Shown here: in pieces, positions 1 to 9,617 of the stretch
Position numbering within the stretch: the first letter of the stretch is position 1
Layout: each line of letters starts with the position of its first letter
DNA from: an uncultured Shewanella sp.
GTDB taxonomy: Bacteria; Pseudomonadota; Gammaproteobacteria; Enterobacterales; Shewanellaceae
Direction of reading: 5' to 3'
Length of the DNA: 64,000 nucleotides
Assembly: GCF_947501225.1 (NCBI RefSeq)
Contig: NZ_CANMUW010000008.1
Coordinates: forward strand, 1-64,000
Notes under the pieces: model-generated
Seen by the model: only the letters and a program-made list of their open reading frames with translations
Database searches by the model: none
Told to the model about the DNA's origin: nothing
Made by a program: the position numbers and the translations under genes

Positions 1-89
1 CGAATCCTTCACGACCCACCACTTTGGTGGCACTCCTCAGTTTTATTCAGTTCAATTATTCCTCTACAGATAAAGCATTACACTTAACA

Positions 90-186
90 GATCGTTAGCT
101 CAGTTGATTCTTCATAATAAGAGCGCAGTTGGCTTTACTCTTAACGTCCACATTGGTCGAAGGTTCGAATCCTTCACGACCCACCA
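90..186 (+). pseudogene. tRNA-Lys-like sequence, copy 1 (aberrant or pseudo-tRNA)
   Basis: The 3' part (T-arm GGTTCGAATCC, acceptor ACGACCC and an encoded CCA) and the D-arm start GTTAGCTCAGTTG match a gamma-proteobacterial tRNA-Lys(UUU). The segment is 97 nt rather than 76. About 11 extra bases sit in the D-loop and about 7 in and beside the anticodon loop (CTTT-actc-TTAA-cgt-CCA). The 5' acceptor strand has two mismatches with the 3' strand. It is probably not a functional elongator tRNA. Confidence 0.7.
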
Positions 187-254
187 CTTTGGTGGCACTC
201 CTCAGTTTTATTCAGTTCAATTATTCCTCTACAGATAAAGCATTACACTTAACA

Positions 255-350
255 GATCGTTAGCTCAGTTGATTCTTCATAATAAGAGTGCAGTTGGCTT
301 TACTCTTAACGTCCACATTGGTCGAAGGTTCGAATCCTTCACGGCCCAGC
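255..350 (+). pseudogene. tRNA-Lys-like sequence, copy 2 (aberrant or pseudo-tRNA)
   Basis: This is the second copy of the tRNA-Lys-like segment, 165 bp after the first. It carries the same D-loop and anticodon-loop insertions plus the single T289 change. Its acceptor end is further altered (acggcccagc), so the encoded CCA is lost. Only the T-arm looks intact. Confidence 0.65.
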
Positions 351-489
351 TCTTTTCTCTATTTGAGTGTAAATTGTTGATTAGCATTGCCTGTAATACT
401 TTTGGTTGATAGACGTTTTGCTAATGTTGCTTGCCAGCTAACTCCGTCATATTAATTTTGAAAAAATATAATGATGAGGGAGAGAACCG
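351..489. other. Leader region of the porin gene
   Basis: This AT-rich stretch lies between the tRNA-like repeats and the porin. A purine-rich Shine-Dalgarno (gaggga) precedes the porin ATG. No terminator or clear sigma-70 promoter stands out. Confidence 0.4.
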
Positions 490-1632
490 ATGAAACATGC
501 AAACTTAAGCCTTGTGGCCGCTGCGACTATATTGGCTGTAAGTGTAAATGCACATGCTGGAGAGACAGAGTTTAAATTCGGAGGTTATGTAAAAACGGAT
601 GTTATGTTCAGTGATTACAGCAATGGAGCGCCAGACTCAGGAAACCTTTCAAGGCAGTTTTATGTTCCAGGTACCATTTATGGTGTCGAAGGCAATGGCG
701 AACAGGTTGTTGACTTTCAGGCGCGTGAGTCAAGGTTTAATTTCAAAACCAGTACAGATCTAGGTGGCCATAAATTAACAGGTTTTATAGAGCTGGATTT
801 CTTTACTCATTCAGATGGCAATGAACGCGTCTCAAATAGTTACTCTCCTCGTATTCGTCATGCATTTGTCAGCTTCGACAACTGGACTGTAGGACAAACC
901 TGGAGTACGTTCCAAAATCCGGGGGCACTGCCTGAGAATCTGGACTTTGTTGGCGCTGCGGAAGGTACCCCTTTTGCCAGACAGGCGCAAGTACGCTATA
1001 CCAATGGTGGTTTCCAGTTTGCGGTAGAGAATCCTGAAACTACGGTGACGCCATATGGCGGTGGTTCCCGTATCACCAGCGGCAGCGGCATGGTGCCTGA
1101 TTTTGTAGCCCGCTATAACTTTAAAACGGAAGGTGGAGCTAAGTTCACCGTTGCCGGCTTGGCAAGGCAGTTAAATATTGAGAAAGGTGATATCGATACT
1201 CAGGAGATGGCATATGGTGCCAGCTTTACCGGTGTCATCCCGGTCGGTAGCGATGATATCAAGCTTTCGGCGACGGTGGGTGACGGTTTAGGTCGTTATA
1301 TGGCGCTTAACTACGCCAATGGCGGTGTACTAAATGAGATGGGGGAGATTGAAACCATCAGTTCTTACGGTGGTTATGCCTCTTATCGTCACTGGTGGAA
1401 TGATAAGTGGCGCTCAAGTTTCACTGTTTCAGGCTTTAAGGCCGATAATGATGTGACGTTAACCGGTGGTGCGGTCAACGAAGAGTCCTATTCAGGTTAT
1501 ATCAATTTACTCTATTCACCGGTTAAGCCAATGACCGTCGGTGTTGAGTATATGTATGCAGAAAACACTAAGCAAAATGGTGATAAGGGTGAACTGAATC
1601 GCGTTATTTTCTCAGTGAAATATGTTCTGTAA
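490..1632 (+). CDS. Outer-membrane porin, DcaP-like
   Basis: The 380-aa precursor has a clear Sec signal peptide (residues 1-23, ending AHA). The mature protein is rich in alternating beta strands. The early FKFGGYVKTDVMFSDY segment, the conserved QARESRFNFKT block and the RHAFVSFDNWTVGQTWSTF block are typical of DcaP-type trimeric porins. These form outer-membrane channels for small, often anionic, solutes. The C-terminus (FSVKYVL) resembles a porin terminal strand, though the last residue is Leu rather than the usual aromatic. The gene stands alone with its own SD and a strong terminator. The substrate cannot be read from sequence. Confidence 0.8.
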   Translation: MKHANLSLVAAATILAVSVNAHAGETEFKFGGYVKTDVMFSDYSNGAPDSGNLSRQFYVPGTIYGVEGNGEQVVDFQARESRFNFKTSTDLGGHKLTGFIELDFFTHSDGNERVSNSYSPRIRHAFVSFDNWTVGQTWSTFQNPGALPENLDFVGAAEGTPFARQAQVRYTNGGFQFAVENPETTVTPYGGGSRITSGSGMVPDFVARYNFKTEGGAKFTVAGLARQLNIEKGDIDTQEMAYGASFTGVIPVGSDDIKLSATVGDGLGRYMALNYANGGVLNEMGEIETISSYGGYASYRHWWNDKWRSSFTVSGFKADNDVTLTGGAVNEESYSGYINLLYSPVKPMTVGVEYMYAENTKQNGDKGELNRVIFSVKYVL

Positions 1633-1657
1633 CCATTGCTCTTAGCTCTTTAGCATT

Positions 1658-1687
1658 AAAAAAGGAGGCATTGGCCTCCTTTTTATT
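1658..1687 (+). terminator. Rho-independent terminator after the porin
   Basis: A stem of AAAAGGAGG against CCTCCTTTT with a short loop is followed by a T-rich tail, 26 bp past the porin stop. The A-run on the other side could also let it end transcripts from the opposite strand. Confidence 0.85.
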
Positions 1688-1737
1688 TAACAGCTTCACT
1701 CGGCATTGCCTTTGAGGTCTGTTATCGGTTTTTAATC

Positions 1738-2007
1738 TTATGCTGGTTGCGTAAGTAGCTGATTTTCTCTTACAAACTGCTCGAACTCGGTGCAGCCACC
1801 AACGTGCTGTTTATCAACGAAGATCTGAGGAACAGTCTCAACAGGTTTGCCTACTGTTTTTTCAAGATCTGCCTTACTGATCCCTTCTGCATGAATATCT
1901 ACATACTTGAATTTAAAGTCATCACGAGCTTCAACAAGTTGTTCAGAAAGTTGTACCGCTCTAACACAGTATGGGCAGCCCGGACGGCCAAAGATTACGA
2001 CAAACAT
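1738..2007 (-). CDS. grxA: Glutaredoxin 1
   Basis: An 89-aa glutaredoxin of the GrxA type. It has the catalytic CPYC motif (residues 11-14), the cis-proline loop ETVPQIF and the GG glutathione-binding turn near residue 70. It reduces protein disulfides and ribonucleotide reductase using glutathione in the cytoplasm. The ATG at 2005-2007 is chosen because an aggag ribosome site lies just upstream and the E. coli protein starts there; a 19-residue upstream extension is open but unlikely. After the GG motif a Cys replaces the Tyr seen in E. coli. radD ends 62 bp upstream on the same strand. Confidence 0.95.
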   Translation of the reverse strand: MFVVIFGRPGCPYCVRAVQLSEQLVEARDDFKFKYVDIHAEGISKADLEKTVGKPVETVPQIFVDKQHVGGCTEFEQFVRENQLLTQPA

Positions 2008-2069
2008 ATTTGCTCCTGAGAATTTACACGCGTACTTTATACCACAGGAATAGTATATTTGCATATTTT

Positions 2070-3812
2070 CTAATGATTAAAGTTTTTTTCGATTTGATAG
2101 CGGCCTTGATAATCGAAGAAAGTTTCTACTAAATCCCACCGTTTCTTGCTCTGTTTAAGCAGTAACAGGTCGGGATGCCTGAACTGATCTGATGCCGCTA
2201 TGACCTGCTCGGCGCTGTTATATTGTTGATGTTTTAAACCTGGGGTGCGTGTATGAGTCAGTACAAAGAGGGCGTAGAAGGCTCTGATCTGCCCGTTAGT
2301 CTGAAAACTAAAATATCGGCAGTAGTCATTGCCGTCGGGATCGATATAACGAACTAGCAATTTATCGGCTTCCTTTTCCAGCAGCATGGTCTGACACTTG
2401 AAGAGGTGGTGATGTTTTTGCTGTAACACCTCTTTTAATCGTTTGTCAGGATCGATAAGCATTGAGTCGCATTGATGACAGATCTTGGCTGCAATATCAT
2501 TTTCCTCACCGCAATTAGGACAGGCTTTAGAACGAAAACGAAAGTCGCATTGAGATCTCCCCCCCAGGTGCTCAATTAATGCCTGGCAACGGCGACCGAA
2601 GTGTTCGACGATATCGCCGTCATCATCAACAATCCCCCAAAAGATGTTAGCAAAGTTGCAAATCGGGCAGTGTACCTGTACGGGAACACTCTTGCTGTCA
2701 GGCTTATGCTGTCCCACTTCGGGGAAATACAGATCGTATCCATTAGCGGCATAATCGATAACCAGGCATTCATCTTTACCTTCACAGATCCTGAGTCCTC
2801 TTCCCACCATCTGTTGAAAAAGGCTTACTGATGCCGTAGGTCTTAAAATTGCGATTAGGTCTACGTGAGGAGCGTCGAATCCAGTTGTGAGAACGGCGAC
2901 ATTGACGAGATATTTTATGTTTCTCGATTTGAAGTCGGTGATGATCTCATCCCGGTCGACCGTTTTTGTATCCGCGGTGATCAGTGCAGCTTTCTCGAGA
3001 GTTAATTGCCGCATAATCTCCTGGGCATGGCGAACAGTGGCGGCAAATATGATGACACCCTGCCTGCTGGCTCCCAACTCGACAAGCTGCTTTACTATCG
3101 CTGTTGTGGCACGGCCGCAATGACTGAGTAGGTTATTGACCTCCTCTTCGCGATATTCGCCGCTGGGGGAGGTCTTTAACGCGCTAAAATCATATTGTAC
3201 AGATAAACCATCGAACATCTTAGGGGAGCTCAGGTAGCCTCGTTTAATCAGCGGTCGCATCGGCAGCTCGAAGATGCACTGTTGAAATACGGCCTTATCA
3301 GGATTACCTATCTTTCCATGGTAGTGTTGATGGTAGATCCAGCCCCTGTCCAGTCGGTAGGGGGTTGCAGTGAGTCCTAACAGCCTTAGTTTGGGGTTTT
3401 GTCTTCTCAGGTGCGAAAGAAGTTGTTGGTATTGGCTATCTGCTTCTGAGCTTACCCTGTGGCACTCATCGATGATCACTAATGAGAAAGCTTCATTGAA
3501 CTGCTGAGGTGCTCTCACGGCAGATTGGATACTGGCCACAACAGTTTTGTTTTTGGTAGACTTTTGGTTGAGACCGGCGGAGTAGATACTCGCCTCTGCA
3601 GTAAGTAATCCCACTTTTTCTGCATTTTGAGCCACTAACTCTTTGACATGAGTCAATACGAGTACGCGGCCATTGGCAATGCGCGCTAATTCCGCAATAA
3701 CAATGCTTTTTCCTGATCCTGTTGGCAGGACTAACACTGCCGAATCTGCACTTCTCTTAAAGTGAGTTACTGCCGCATCGACAGCTTGTTGTTGATAATC
3801 TCTTAACTGCAC
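2070..3812 (-). CDS. radD: DEAD/DEAH-type helicase RadD (YejH)
   Basis: The 580-aa superfamily II helicase matches the length and layout of E. coli RadD. It has a Q-motif start, Walker A PTGSGKS (about residues 30-36), DECH box (about 116-119), motif III TATPYR and motif VI QMVGRGLR. The C-terminal half carries paired zinc-binding cysteines (CPIC, CPNC, CHQC). RadD acts in repair of DNA damage and in RecA-linked strand exchange. The start codon is GTG with only a weak upstream ttagg. It probably shares a transcript with grxA. Confidence 0.93.
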   Translation of the reverse strand: MQLRDYQQQAVDAAVTHFKRSADSAVLVLPTGSGKSIVIAELARIANGRVLVLTHVKELVAQNAEKVGLLTAEASIYSAGLNQKSTKNKTVVASIQSAVRAPQQFNEAFSLVIIDECHRVSSEADSQYQQLLSHLRRQNPKLRLLGLTATPYRLDRGWIYHQHYHGKIGNPDKAVFQQCIFELPMRPLIKRGYLSSPKMFDGLSVQYDFSALKTSPSGEYREEEVNNLLSHCGRATTAIVKQLVELGASRQGVIIFAATVRHAQEIMRQLTLEKAALITADTKTVDRDEIITDFKSRNIKYLVNVAVLTTGFDAPHVDLIAILRPTASVSLFQQMVGRGLRICEGKDECLVIDYAANGYDLYFPEVGQHKPDSKSVPVQVHCPICNFANIFWGIVDDDGDIVEHFGRRCQALIEHLGGRSQCDFRFRSKACPNCGEENDIAAKICHQCDSMLIDPDKRLKEVLQQKHHHLFKCQTMLLEKEADKLLVRYIDPDGNDYCRYFSFQTNGQIRAFYALFVLTHTRTPGLKHQQYNSAEQVIAASDQFRHPDLLLLKQSKKRWDLVETFFDYQGRYQIEKNFNH

Positions 3813-3947
3813 CTAAAGCCTAAGAATGTTGGTTTACGCAGCTGAAAGGATAACAGTGACAATGGCGGGTATCTAGAGTCAGTGGCCATTCTGCGAATGG
3901 AAATTTCTGGCAAAGAAACTGGCCGGCTATAAATAAGGCAATAGAGA

Positions 3948-3990
3948 TAAAAAAAGCCCCTATCTATTGCATATAATAGATAGGGGCCAG
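3948..3990 (-). terminator. Terminator downstream of acs
   Basis: Perfect 13-bp arms (3956-3968 and 3975-3987) are followed, on the minus strand, by a run of T. It lies 20 bp after the acs stop codon and suits rho-independent termination. Confidence 0.9.
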
Positions 3991-4007
3991 CGGGAGTTAT
4001 TGGTAGC

Positions 4008-5960
4008 TTACTCGCTGCGGTTGAGTCTTGACTCAATCAAGGTGTCGATAACAGCCGGATCGGCCAGAGTCGACGAGTCGCCTAAGTTTGTCACTTCATT
4101 GGCTGCAATCTTACGCAGGAATCGACGCATGATCTTACCCGAACGGGTTTTCGGCAGACCTCCGGCCCACTGTATCAGGTCAGGTGTTGCTAAGGCACCA
4201 ATCTCTTTACGTACCCACTTTCTGAGTTCCTGACGAAGCTCCTCGGTCTCGGTTGTTCCCTTAGTCAAGGTGACATAGGCATAGATACCCTGTCCCTTGA
4301 TATCGTGAGGGTAACCAACGACAGCGGCTTCGGCTACATCTTCATGTGATACCAGTGCACTTTCGACTTCGGCAGTGCCAAGCCTGTGGCCCGATACATT
4401 GATCACATCATCAACGCGGCCGGTGATCCAGTAATAGCCATCCTCGTCCCGTCTCGCACCATCGCCGGTGAAGTACATGCCACGGAAGGTTTTGAAATAG
4501 GTGAGGGCAAACCTGTCATGGTCGCCATAGACAGTTCGCATCTGTCCGGGCCAGGAGTCCAGAATCACCAGGTTGCCTTCGGTTGCGCCATCTATGATAT
4601 TACCCATATTATCGACAAGGGCAGGTTGAACACCAAAGAATGGACGAGTAGCAGAACCGGGCTTAGTATCGGTGGCACCCGGCAGAGGGCTTATCAATAT
4701 TCCGCCGGTTTCTGTTTGCCACCAGGTATCGACAATCGGGCAGTGCTCCCGGCCGATGACTTCATTATACCAGCGCCATGCTTCCGGGTTAATTGGTTCA
4801 CCGACCGAGCCCATGATACGTAATGAGCTACCATCAAAATCGGTAAACTGCTCTTTACCTTCCGCCATCAAAGCACGAATGAGTGTCGGTGCGGTGTAGA
4901 GGATATTAACCTTATGACGGTCTATCATCTCACCCAGGCGGGCAGGAGAAGGGTAGTTGGGCACGCCTTCATGAATGAGTACAGTAGCACCGTTGGCCAG
5001 AGGGCCATAGACCATATAAGAGTGACCTGTGATCCAACCTACATCGGCTGTACACCAATAGACTTCGCCATCTTTGTAATCGAAAACATATTCATGTGTC
5101 ATGGCGGCGTAAACCATGTAGCCACCGGTGGTATGCAGCACCCCTTTAGGATTGCCCGTAGATCCTGAGGTATAGAGCAGGAACAGGGGATCTTCTGCGC
5201 CCATCTCTTCAGGAATACAGTGCTCGGAAGCCGTATCGATCAGGGATTCCCACTTAATGTCGCGGCCTTCAACCCAGTTAACATCGCCACCTGTTCGTTC
5301 TAAGACGATGACCTTCTCGACACAGGTGACATCAGGGTGTGACAGGGCTTCGTCGATGTTAGCCTTCAGCGGAATGATACGCCCGCCGCGAACCCCTTCA
5401 TCGGCGGTGATCACGACTTTTGATTTTCCGTCGATAACACGAGAAGCAATAGAGTCCGGTGAGAAGCCACCAAAGACAACAGAGTGGATGGCACCAATAC
5501 GTGCACAAGCCAGCATAACCACGGCAGCCTCAGGCACCATAGGCATATATACGGTAACTACATCACCACGTCTTACGCCCTGGCTACGTAGTGCGTTGGC
5601 AAACTTACAGACATCTTTATGCAGTTCGCCATAAGTAATTGTACGTTGATCTTTCGCGTCATCACCTTCCCAGATAATGGCGACTTTATCGGCGTGTTTA
5701 TCCAGGTGCCTGTCCAGGCAGTTAGCCGAGGCATTGAGTGTGCCGTCATAGAACCAATTAATCGACAGATTATGATCGTCAAAGGAGGTTTTCTTAATTT
5801 TAGTGTATGGCTTGATCCAATCGATGCGTTGTCCATGCTCTCTCCAGAAACCTTCAGGATTAACAATCGACTCTTGGTACATCTTTTTATATTTTTCTTC
5901 GTTTATATGTGCGTTTTCAGCTATTTCGCTAGAAACTTTGTAGAGAGACTGCGTGCTCAT
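4008..5960 (-). CDS. acs: Acetyl-CoA synthetase
   Basis: The 650-aa enzyme converts acetate, ATP and CoA to acetyl-CoA through acetyl-AMP in the cytoplasm. Visible marks are the N-terminal ACAS domain, the AMP-binding P-loop [11 protein letters not shown] (about residues 265-275), the WWQTETG motif and the C-terminal [11 protein letters not shown]. In that last motif the catalytic Lys (about 609) is the one reversibly acetylated in other bacteria. Length equals the family norm. It is transcribed divergently from a CrbS-type kinase across a 175-bp spacer holding a palindrome also present before crbR. This strongly suggests control by the CrbS/CrbR acetate switch. Confidence 0.97.
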   Translation of the reverse strand: MSTQSLYKVSSEIAENAHINEEKYKKMYQESIVNPEGFWREHGQRIDWIKPYTKIKKTSFDDHNLSINWFYDGTLNASANCLDRHLDKHADKVAIIWEGDDAKDQRTITYGELHKDVCKFANALRSQGVRRGDVVTVYMPMVPEAAVVMLACARIGAIHSVVFGGFSPDSIASRVIDGKSKVVITADEGVRGGRIIPLKANIDEALSHPDVTCVEKVIVLERTGGDVNWVEGRDIKWESLIDTASEHCIPEEMGAEDPLFLLYTSGSTGNPKGVLHTTGGYMVYAAMTHEYVFDYKDGEVYWCTADVGWITGHSYMVYGPLANGATVLIHEGVPNYPSPARLGEMIDRHKVNILYTAPTLIRALMAEGKEQFTDFDGSSLRIMGSVGEPINPEAWRWYNEVIGREHCPIVDTWWQTETGGILISPLPGATDTKPGSATRPFFGVQPALVDNMGNIIDGATEGNLVILDSWPGQMRTVYGDHDRFALTYFKTFRGMYFTGDGARRDEDGYYWITGRVDDVINVSGHRLGTAEVESALVSHEDVAEAAVVGYPHDIKGQGIYAYVTLTKGTTETEELRQELRKWVRKEIGALATPDLIQWAGGLPKTRSGKIMRRFLRKIAANEVTNLGDSSTLADPAVIDTLIESRLNRSE

Positions 5961-6023
5961 TGGGCTTCCCTTAATCTAATAATGCCTGACTGAAGTATGG
6001 AGTCTCAAGGGCTCTTAGCTCTA

Positions 6024-6040
6024 TTAGACCTTGGTCTAGT
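6024..6040. promoter_or_regulatory. Palindrome in the acs promoter, candidate CrbR operator
   Basis: The sequence TTAGACCTTGGTCTAGT contains perfect arms TAGACC/GGTCTA around TT. Its centre is about 71 bp before the acs start and about 105 bp before crbS. A nearly identical palindrome lies upstream of crbR at 12700-12716. Sharing between these two genes makes it a good candidate for the NarL/LuxR-type regulator CrbR; binding is inferred. Confidence 0.65.
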
Positions 6041-6135
6041 GCTAAAATCCTCTTTGTTTTTAGACTGTTGTAAGATATTAGACGGCTAGATTTAATTCTT
6101 TTTTTAACGCACAATGGTGTAAAAAAGAGAATATT

Positions 6136-9100
6136 ATGAATTTGACCATCTTTGTAGGCGTGATCGCCGTTCTGTATGTTTTCCTGCTCTTCCTGTTGGC
6201 TTGGGGAGCCGAGCGGTGGTTTAGTCGTATTACAAAGAAGTTGCAGGTTTGGATCTATGGTCTGAGCCTGGCGGTTTACTGCTCCTCCTGGAGCTTTTTG
6301 GGGACCGTTGGTCAATCTGCGCAGGATCTCTGGTCATTTCTGCCCATCTTTATCGGACCCATTCTTATTTTTACCCTGGGGTTTGGTTTACTTCGAAAGA
6401 TGGTTATCGTTTCCAAGGCGCATAACATCACCTCTGTTGCAGACTTTATTGCCGCTAGATATGGAAAATCACAGCTTCTGGCGGCTATTGTTACCCTGAT
6501 CGCTCTCTTTGGTATCATGCCCTATATCGCACTACAGCTAAAAGCCATGGTGTTTAGTCTCAATCTGTTTCAGCCCCATGACTCCCCCTTCGATGGGGCG
6601 AAAGTATCCTTGATCATTACTGCCGTTCTTGCCATGTTTGCCATACTGTTTGGCACCAGAAAGCTGGATGCCACCGAGCATAACCCCGGCATGATGCTAG
6701 CTATTGCCTTCGAGTCGTTGGTGAAGCTGGCGGCTTTCCTTATTGTTGGCGTTGTAATAAGTTTCGGTTTCTTCGATGGTTTTGGCGATATATGGCAGCA
6801 GGCAAGTGAGCAAAATCTTATTAATGAGCCCGTATTACGCATCGAGTCACTGATGCCGCAACTGCTGGTGGGGATAGCCGCATTTCTCTGTATGCCCCGC
6901 CAGTTCCATGTGATGATGGTCGAGTGTATCGATGAGAAAAACCTCTTAAAAGCCCGCTGGATATTCCCGGTTTATCTGCTCCTGTTTGGTATGTTTGTTG
7001 CGCCCCTGGCATTAGCGGGAAAACTTATTCTGGGTGACAGTGTCGCTGCCGATACCTACGTCATAAACATGCCATTGGCGCTGGACCAGCCTGTGGTCGC
7101 TATCATCGCCCTGCTCGGGACCCTGTCTGCCGCCACCGGAATGGTTATCGTTGCGGTGGTGACGATCAGTGTGATGGTCAGTAATGAATGGCTGGTCCCT
7201 TTCATGCTGCGAACCGGTAAGATTAAAGAGAAAAATTTCAGTCAATTTTCTCAATTTCTGCTCAATGCCAGACGCCTGTCGATCATCATTATTTTGGGGC
7301 TGGGTTACTTCAGTTACCTGTCATTTATGGACAGCGACTCGCTGTCAACTTTGGGGATGCTCTCTTTCGGCGCATTTGCCCAACTCGCTCCCGCCGTCAT
7401 AGGTGGCATGTATTGGAAGCATGGTAATCGAGCCGGCGTATTAATCGGTCTGGCCGTGGGCTTTGGTCTTTGGTGTTACATACTTCTGTCCGGAGTGAGT
7501 GCAACCCATGGCATTTTCGCTAATGATTTTGGTCTGCTCGAGTCTATCACACCCAATGTCAGGGACATCTTAACCGCACTACTGGTTAACCTGGCCTGTT
7601 ATGTACTGGGCTCCATCTGGTTCAGAGCCGGGGTTGCAGAGCGTATGCAAGCCAGTGCATTTGTTGCTCCCGGAGAGTTGAAGAGTAATGCTAACAGGAA
7701 AGCATCACCCGTATCACAACAAGATCTATTGATTCTTGCCAGTCGTTTCGTGAGCCCAACCCGTGCCTATGAAAGTTTCTCCCGGTTCTCAAATGAGGCG
7801 GTAAAGAGTGATAGCTGGCATAAAGCGGCCCCGCCGGAGTTAATTGCACATACCGAGCATATGTTAGCCGGTGTCTTGGGGGGCTCCAGTGCCTCTCTGG
7901 TCATGGAGTCGGTACAGCAGGGGCGAGATCTGGCCCTGGATGAAGTCTTTAGTCTGGTAGATGAAGCTTCTTCAAAAATTATTCTTAGTCAGGATATGCT
8001 CAGAGGTGCCATTGAGCACGCCTATGAAGGGATGAGTGTGGTTGATAAGGATCTCAATCTGGTCGCCTGGAACCATAAGTATTCCGAACTGTATCAGTAT
8101 CCGGAATCATTTTTACAAGAGGGCATGCCGATCAGTGATGTGGTTCGCTTTAACGCTGCCCGTGGTTATTGTGGTGCCGGTGATGTTGATGAGATGGTAC
8201 GTAAACGCGTTCAACATATGCGAAATGGTACCCCTCATGTTTCAGAGCGTGAACGAAAAGATGGCAAGGTTATCAAGATTCAGGGAAACCCTATGCCAGG
8301 TGGCGGGTTTGTGATGACATTTACCGATATCACCCAATATCGCGAACATGCCAAGGCTTTGCAGGAGGTGAATGATACCCTCGAAGCCAGAGTTAAGGAG
8401 CGTACCTATGAGCTGGCTATGCTCAATAGTCAGCTGTTGGAGGCCAAGGCGCAGGAGGAGATGGCCAATGCTTCCAAGAGTAAGTTTTTAGCCGCTGTAG
8501 GGCACGATCTTATGCAGCCTCTCAATGCGGCAAGACTGTTTACCGCATCGTTGTCTCAATACCCGAACCTGGATCAGGAGGGGAAAAAGACCTTGTCTCA
8601 TGTCAACAGCTCCCTGAAGATTGCCGGAGAACTGCTTACGGACCTGCTCGATATCTCTAAGTTAGACTCTGGGATGGTCGAGGTAAATAGAAGGGACTTT
8701 GCCGTATCTGAGTTACTTGAAGGTTTGGCCGTTGAGTTTGATGCTATGGCTAAAGATAACCGGATCCGGTTCAGTATGGTGCCATGTAGTGCAACCATCA
8801 ACTCTGACTTAAGTTTGCTTCGTCGTGTGTTACAGAACTTTTTAACCAATGCGTATCGTTATGCTCGCGGGAGTCGGGTCTTGTTTGGTTGTCGCTACCG
8901 CGGGGATGAGCTTGAGATACAGGTTCTGGATACAGGTTGTGGTATCGATGAGAAAGAGACTCAGGAGATATTCAAAGAGTTTAAGCGTCTCGATAACCCC
9001 AGCAGTAAAAGCGTGAGTGGCTTAGGGCTGGGACTGGCTATTGCCGATAGGATCAGCCGGGTGCTCAATCATAAGATCCATGTGAGCTCAGTACTGGGCC

Positions 9101-9561
9101 GCGGCTCGGTTTTCTCTATTCGTGTCCCCATGGGACAAACCGCGAGAGAAGCTCAGCCTAAAAAGCTTCCCACAATGTTACAACCTCTGGCAGGGGTAAA
9201 GGTACTGTGTATCGATAATGAAGAGGCGATCCTTGCAGGCTTGGAGAGCCTGCTCAGTCGATGGCAGTGTGAGGTGATCTGTGCCACAGGCCTTGCCGAT
9301 GCGAGAATTAAGTTAGGGTTAAAGGGGGTCGCGCCCGATATTGTTCTGGCCGATTACCATCTCGATGATGGGCAAAATGGTGTAGATGCAATGGATGGGA
9401 TCCGTGCTCTGTATGGCAGTCATCTACCCGGTGTATTGATCACGGCCAATACCCGTAAAGAACTTATCGATGATGTGCAGCAAAGGGGTTATCGCTACAT
9501 GGCTAAGATGGTAAAACCGGCAGCATTGAGGGCATTGATCTCAAGCCTAATCAGAAAATAA
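6136..9561 (+). CDS. crbS: Transporter-fused hybrid sensor histidine kinase, CrbS type
   Basis: The 1141-aa membrane protein begins with a sodium/solute-symporter-like domain of about a dozen helices (residues 1 to about 500). A PAS domain (about 625-740), a coiled coil and a HisKA domain with the phospho-accepting His in GHDLMQPLNAAR (about 790) follow. Next come an HATPase domain (N-box LQNFLTNAY, DTGCGI, GLGLGLAI) and a C-terminal receiver with Asp in LADYHLDD (about 1073). This layout is that of CrbS/CbrA kinases. In Vibrio, CrbS with CrbR switches acs on. Position beside acs and near crbR supports the same role. The transported or sensed ligand is unknown. Confidence 0.9.
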   Translation: MNLTIFVGVIAVLYVFLLFLLAWGAERWFSRITKKLQVWIYGLSLAVYCSSWSFLGTVGQSAQDLWSFLPIFIGPILIFTLGFGLLRKMVIVSKAHNITSVADFIAARYGKSQLLAAIVTLIALFGIMPYIALQLKAMVFSLNLFQPHDSPFDGAKVSLIITAVLAMFAILFGTRKLDATEHNPGMMLAIAFESLVKLAAFLIVGVVISFGFFDGFGDIWQQASEQNLINEPVLRIESLMPQLLVGIAAFLCMPRQFHVMMVECIDEKNLLKARWIFPVYLLLFGMFVAPLALAGKLILGDSVAADTYVINMPLALDQPVVAIIALLGTLSAATGMVIVAVVTISVMVSNEWLVPFMLRTGKIKEKNFSQFSQFLLNARRLSIIIILGLGYFSYLSFMDSDSLSTLGMLSFGAFAQLAPAVIGGMYWKHGNRAGVLIGLAVGFGLWCYILLSGVSATHGIFANDFGLLESITPNVRDILTALLVNLACYVLGSIWFRAGVAERMQASAFVAPGELKSNANRKASPVSQQDLLILASRFVSPTRAYESFSRFSNEAVKSDSWHKAAPPELIAHTEHMLAGVLGGSSASLVMESVQQGRDLALDEVFSLVDEASSKIILSQDMLRGAIEHAYEGMSVVDKDLNLVAWNHKYSELYQYPESFLQEGMPISDVVRFNAARGYCGAGDVDEMVRKRVQHMRNGTPHVSERERKDGKVIKIQGNPMPGGGFVMTFTDITQYREHAKALQEVNDTLEARVKERTYELAMLNSQLLEAKAQEEMANASKSKFLAAVGHDLMQPLNAARLFTASLSQYPNLDQEGKKTLSHVNSSLKIAGELLTDLLDISKLDSGMVEVNRRDFAVSELLEGLAVEFDAMAKDNRIRFSMVPCSATINSDLSLLRRVLQNFLTNAYRYARGSRVLFGCRYRGDELEIQVLDTGCGIDEKETQEIFKEFKRLDNPSSKSVSGLGLGLAIADRISRVLNHKIHVSSVLGRGSVFSIRVPMGQTAREAQPKKLPTMLQPLAGVKVLCIDNEEAILAGLESLLSRWQCEVICATGLADARIKLGLKGVAPDIVLADYHLDDGQNGVDAMDGIRALYGSHLPGVLITANTRKELIDDVQQRGYRYMAKMVKPAALRALISSLIRK

Positions 9562-9617
9562 CACTATGGCGCGGTTGAGTATAAATTCCAATATATAAAA
9601 GGTTAATGGAGAGATAA

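Larger units (their letters stand above)
1..350. repeat. 165-bp tandem repeat containing tRNA-like sequence
   Basis: The block starting at position 1 recurs at 166 and again at 331, giving an exact 165-bp period. The two full units differ by one visible base (C124 versus T289). The third copy is only about 20 bp and diverges after its T-arm (acggccc instead of acgaccc). Each unit holds a tRNA-Lys-like segment and about 68 bp of AT-rich spacer. The array is cut by the left window edge, so more copies or a true tRNA gene may lie upstream. Near identity of the units points to recent duplication. Confidence 0.9.

Noticed and set aside
1..350. CRISPR-like or satellite array
   Set aside because: The 165-bp units are fully repeated without variable spacers and contain tRNA-like sequence, so this is not CRISPR.
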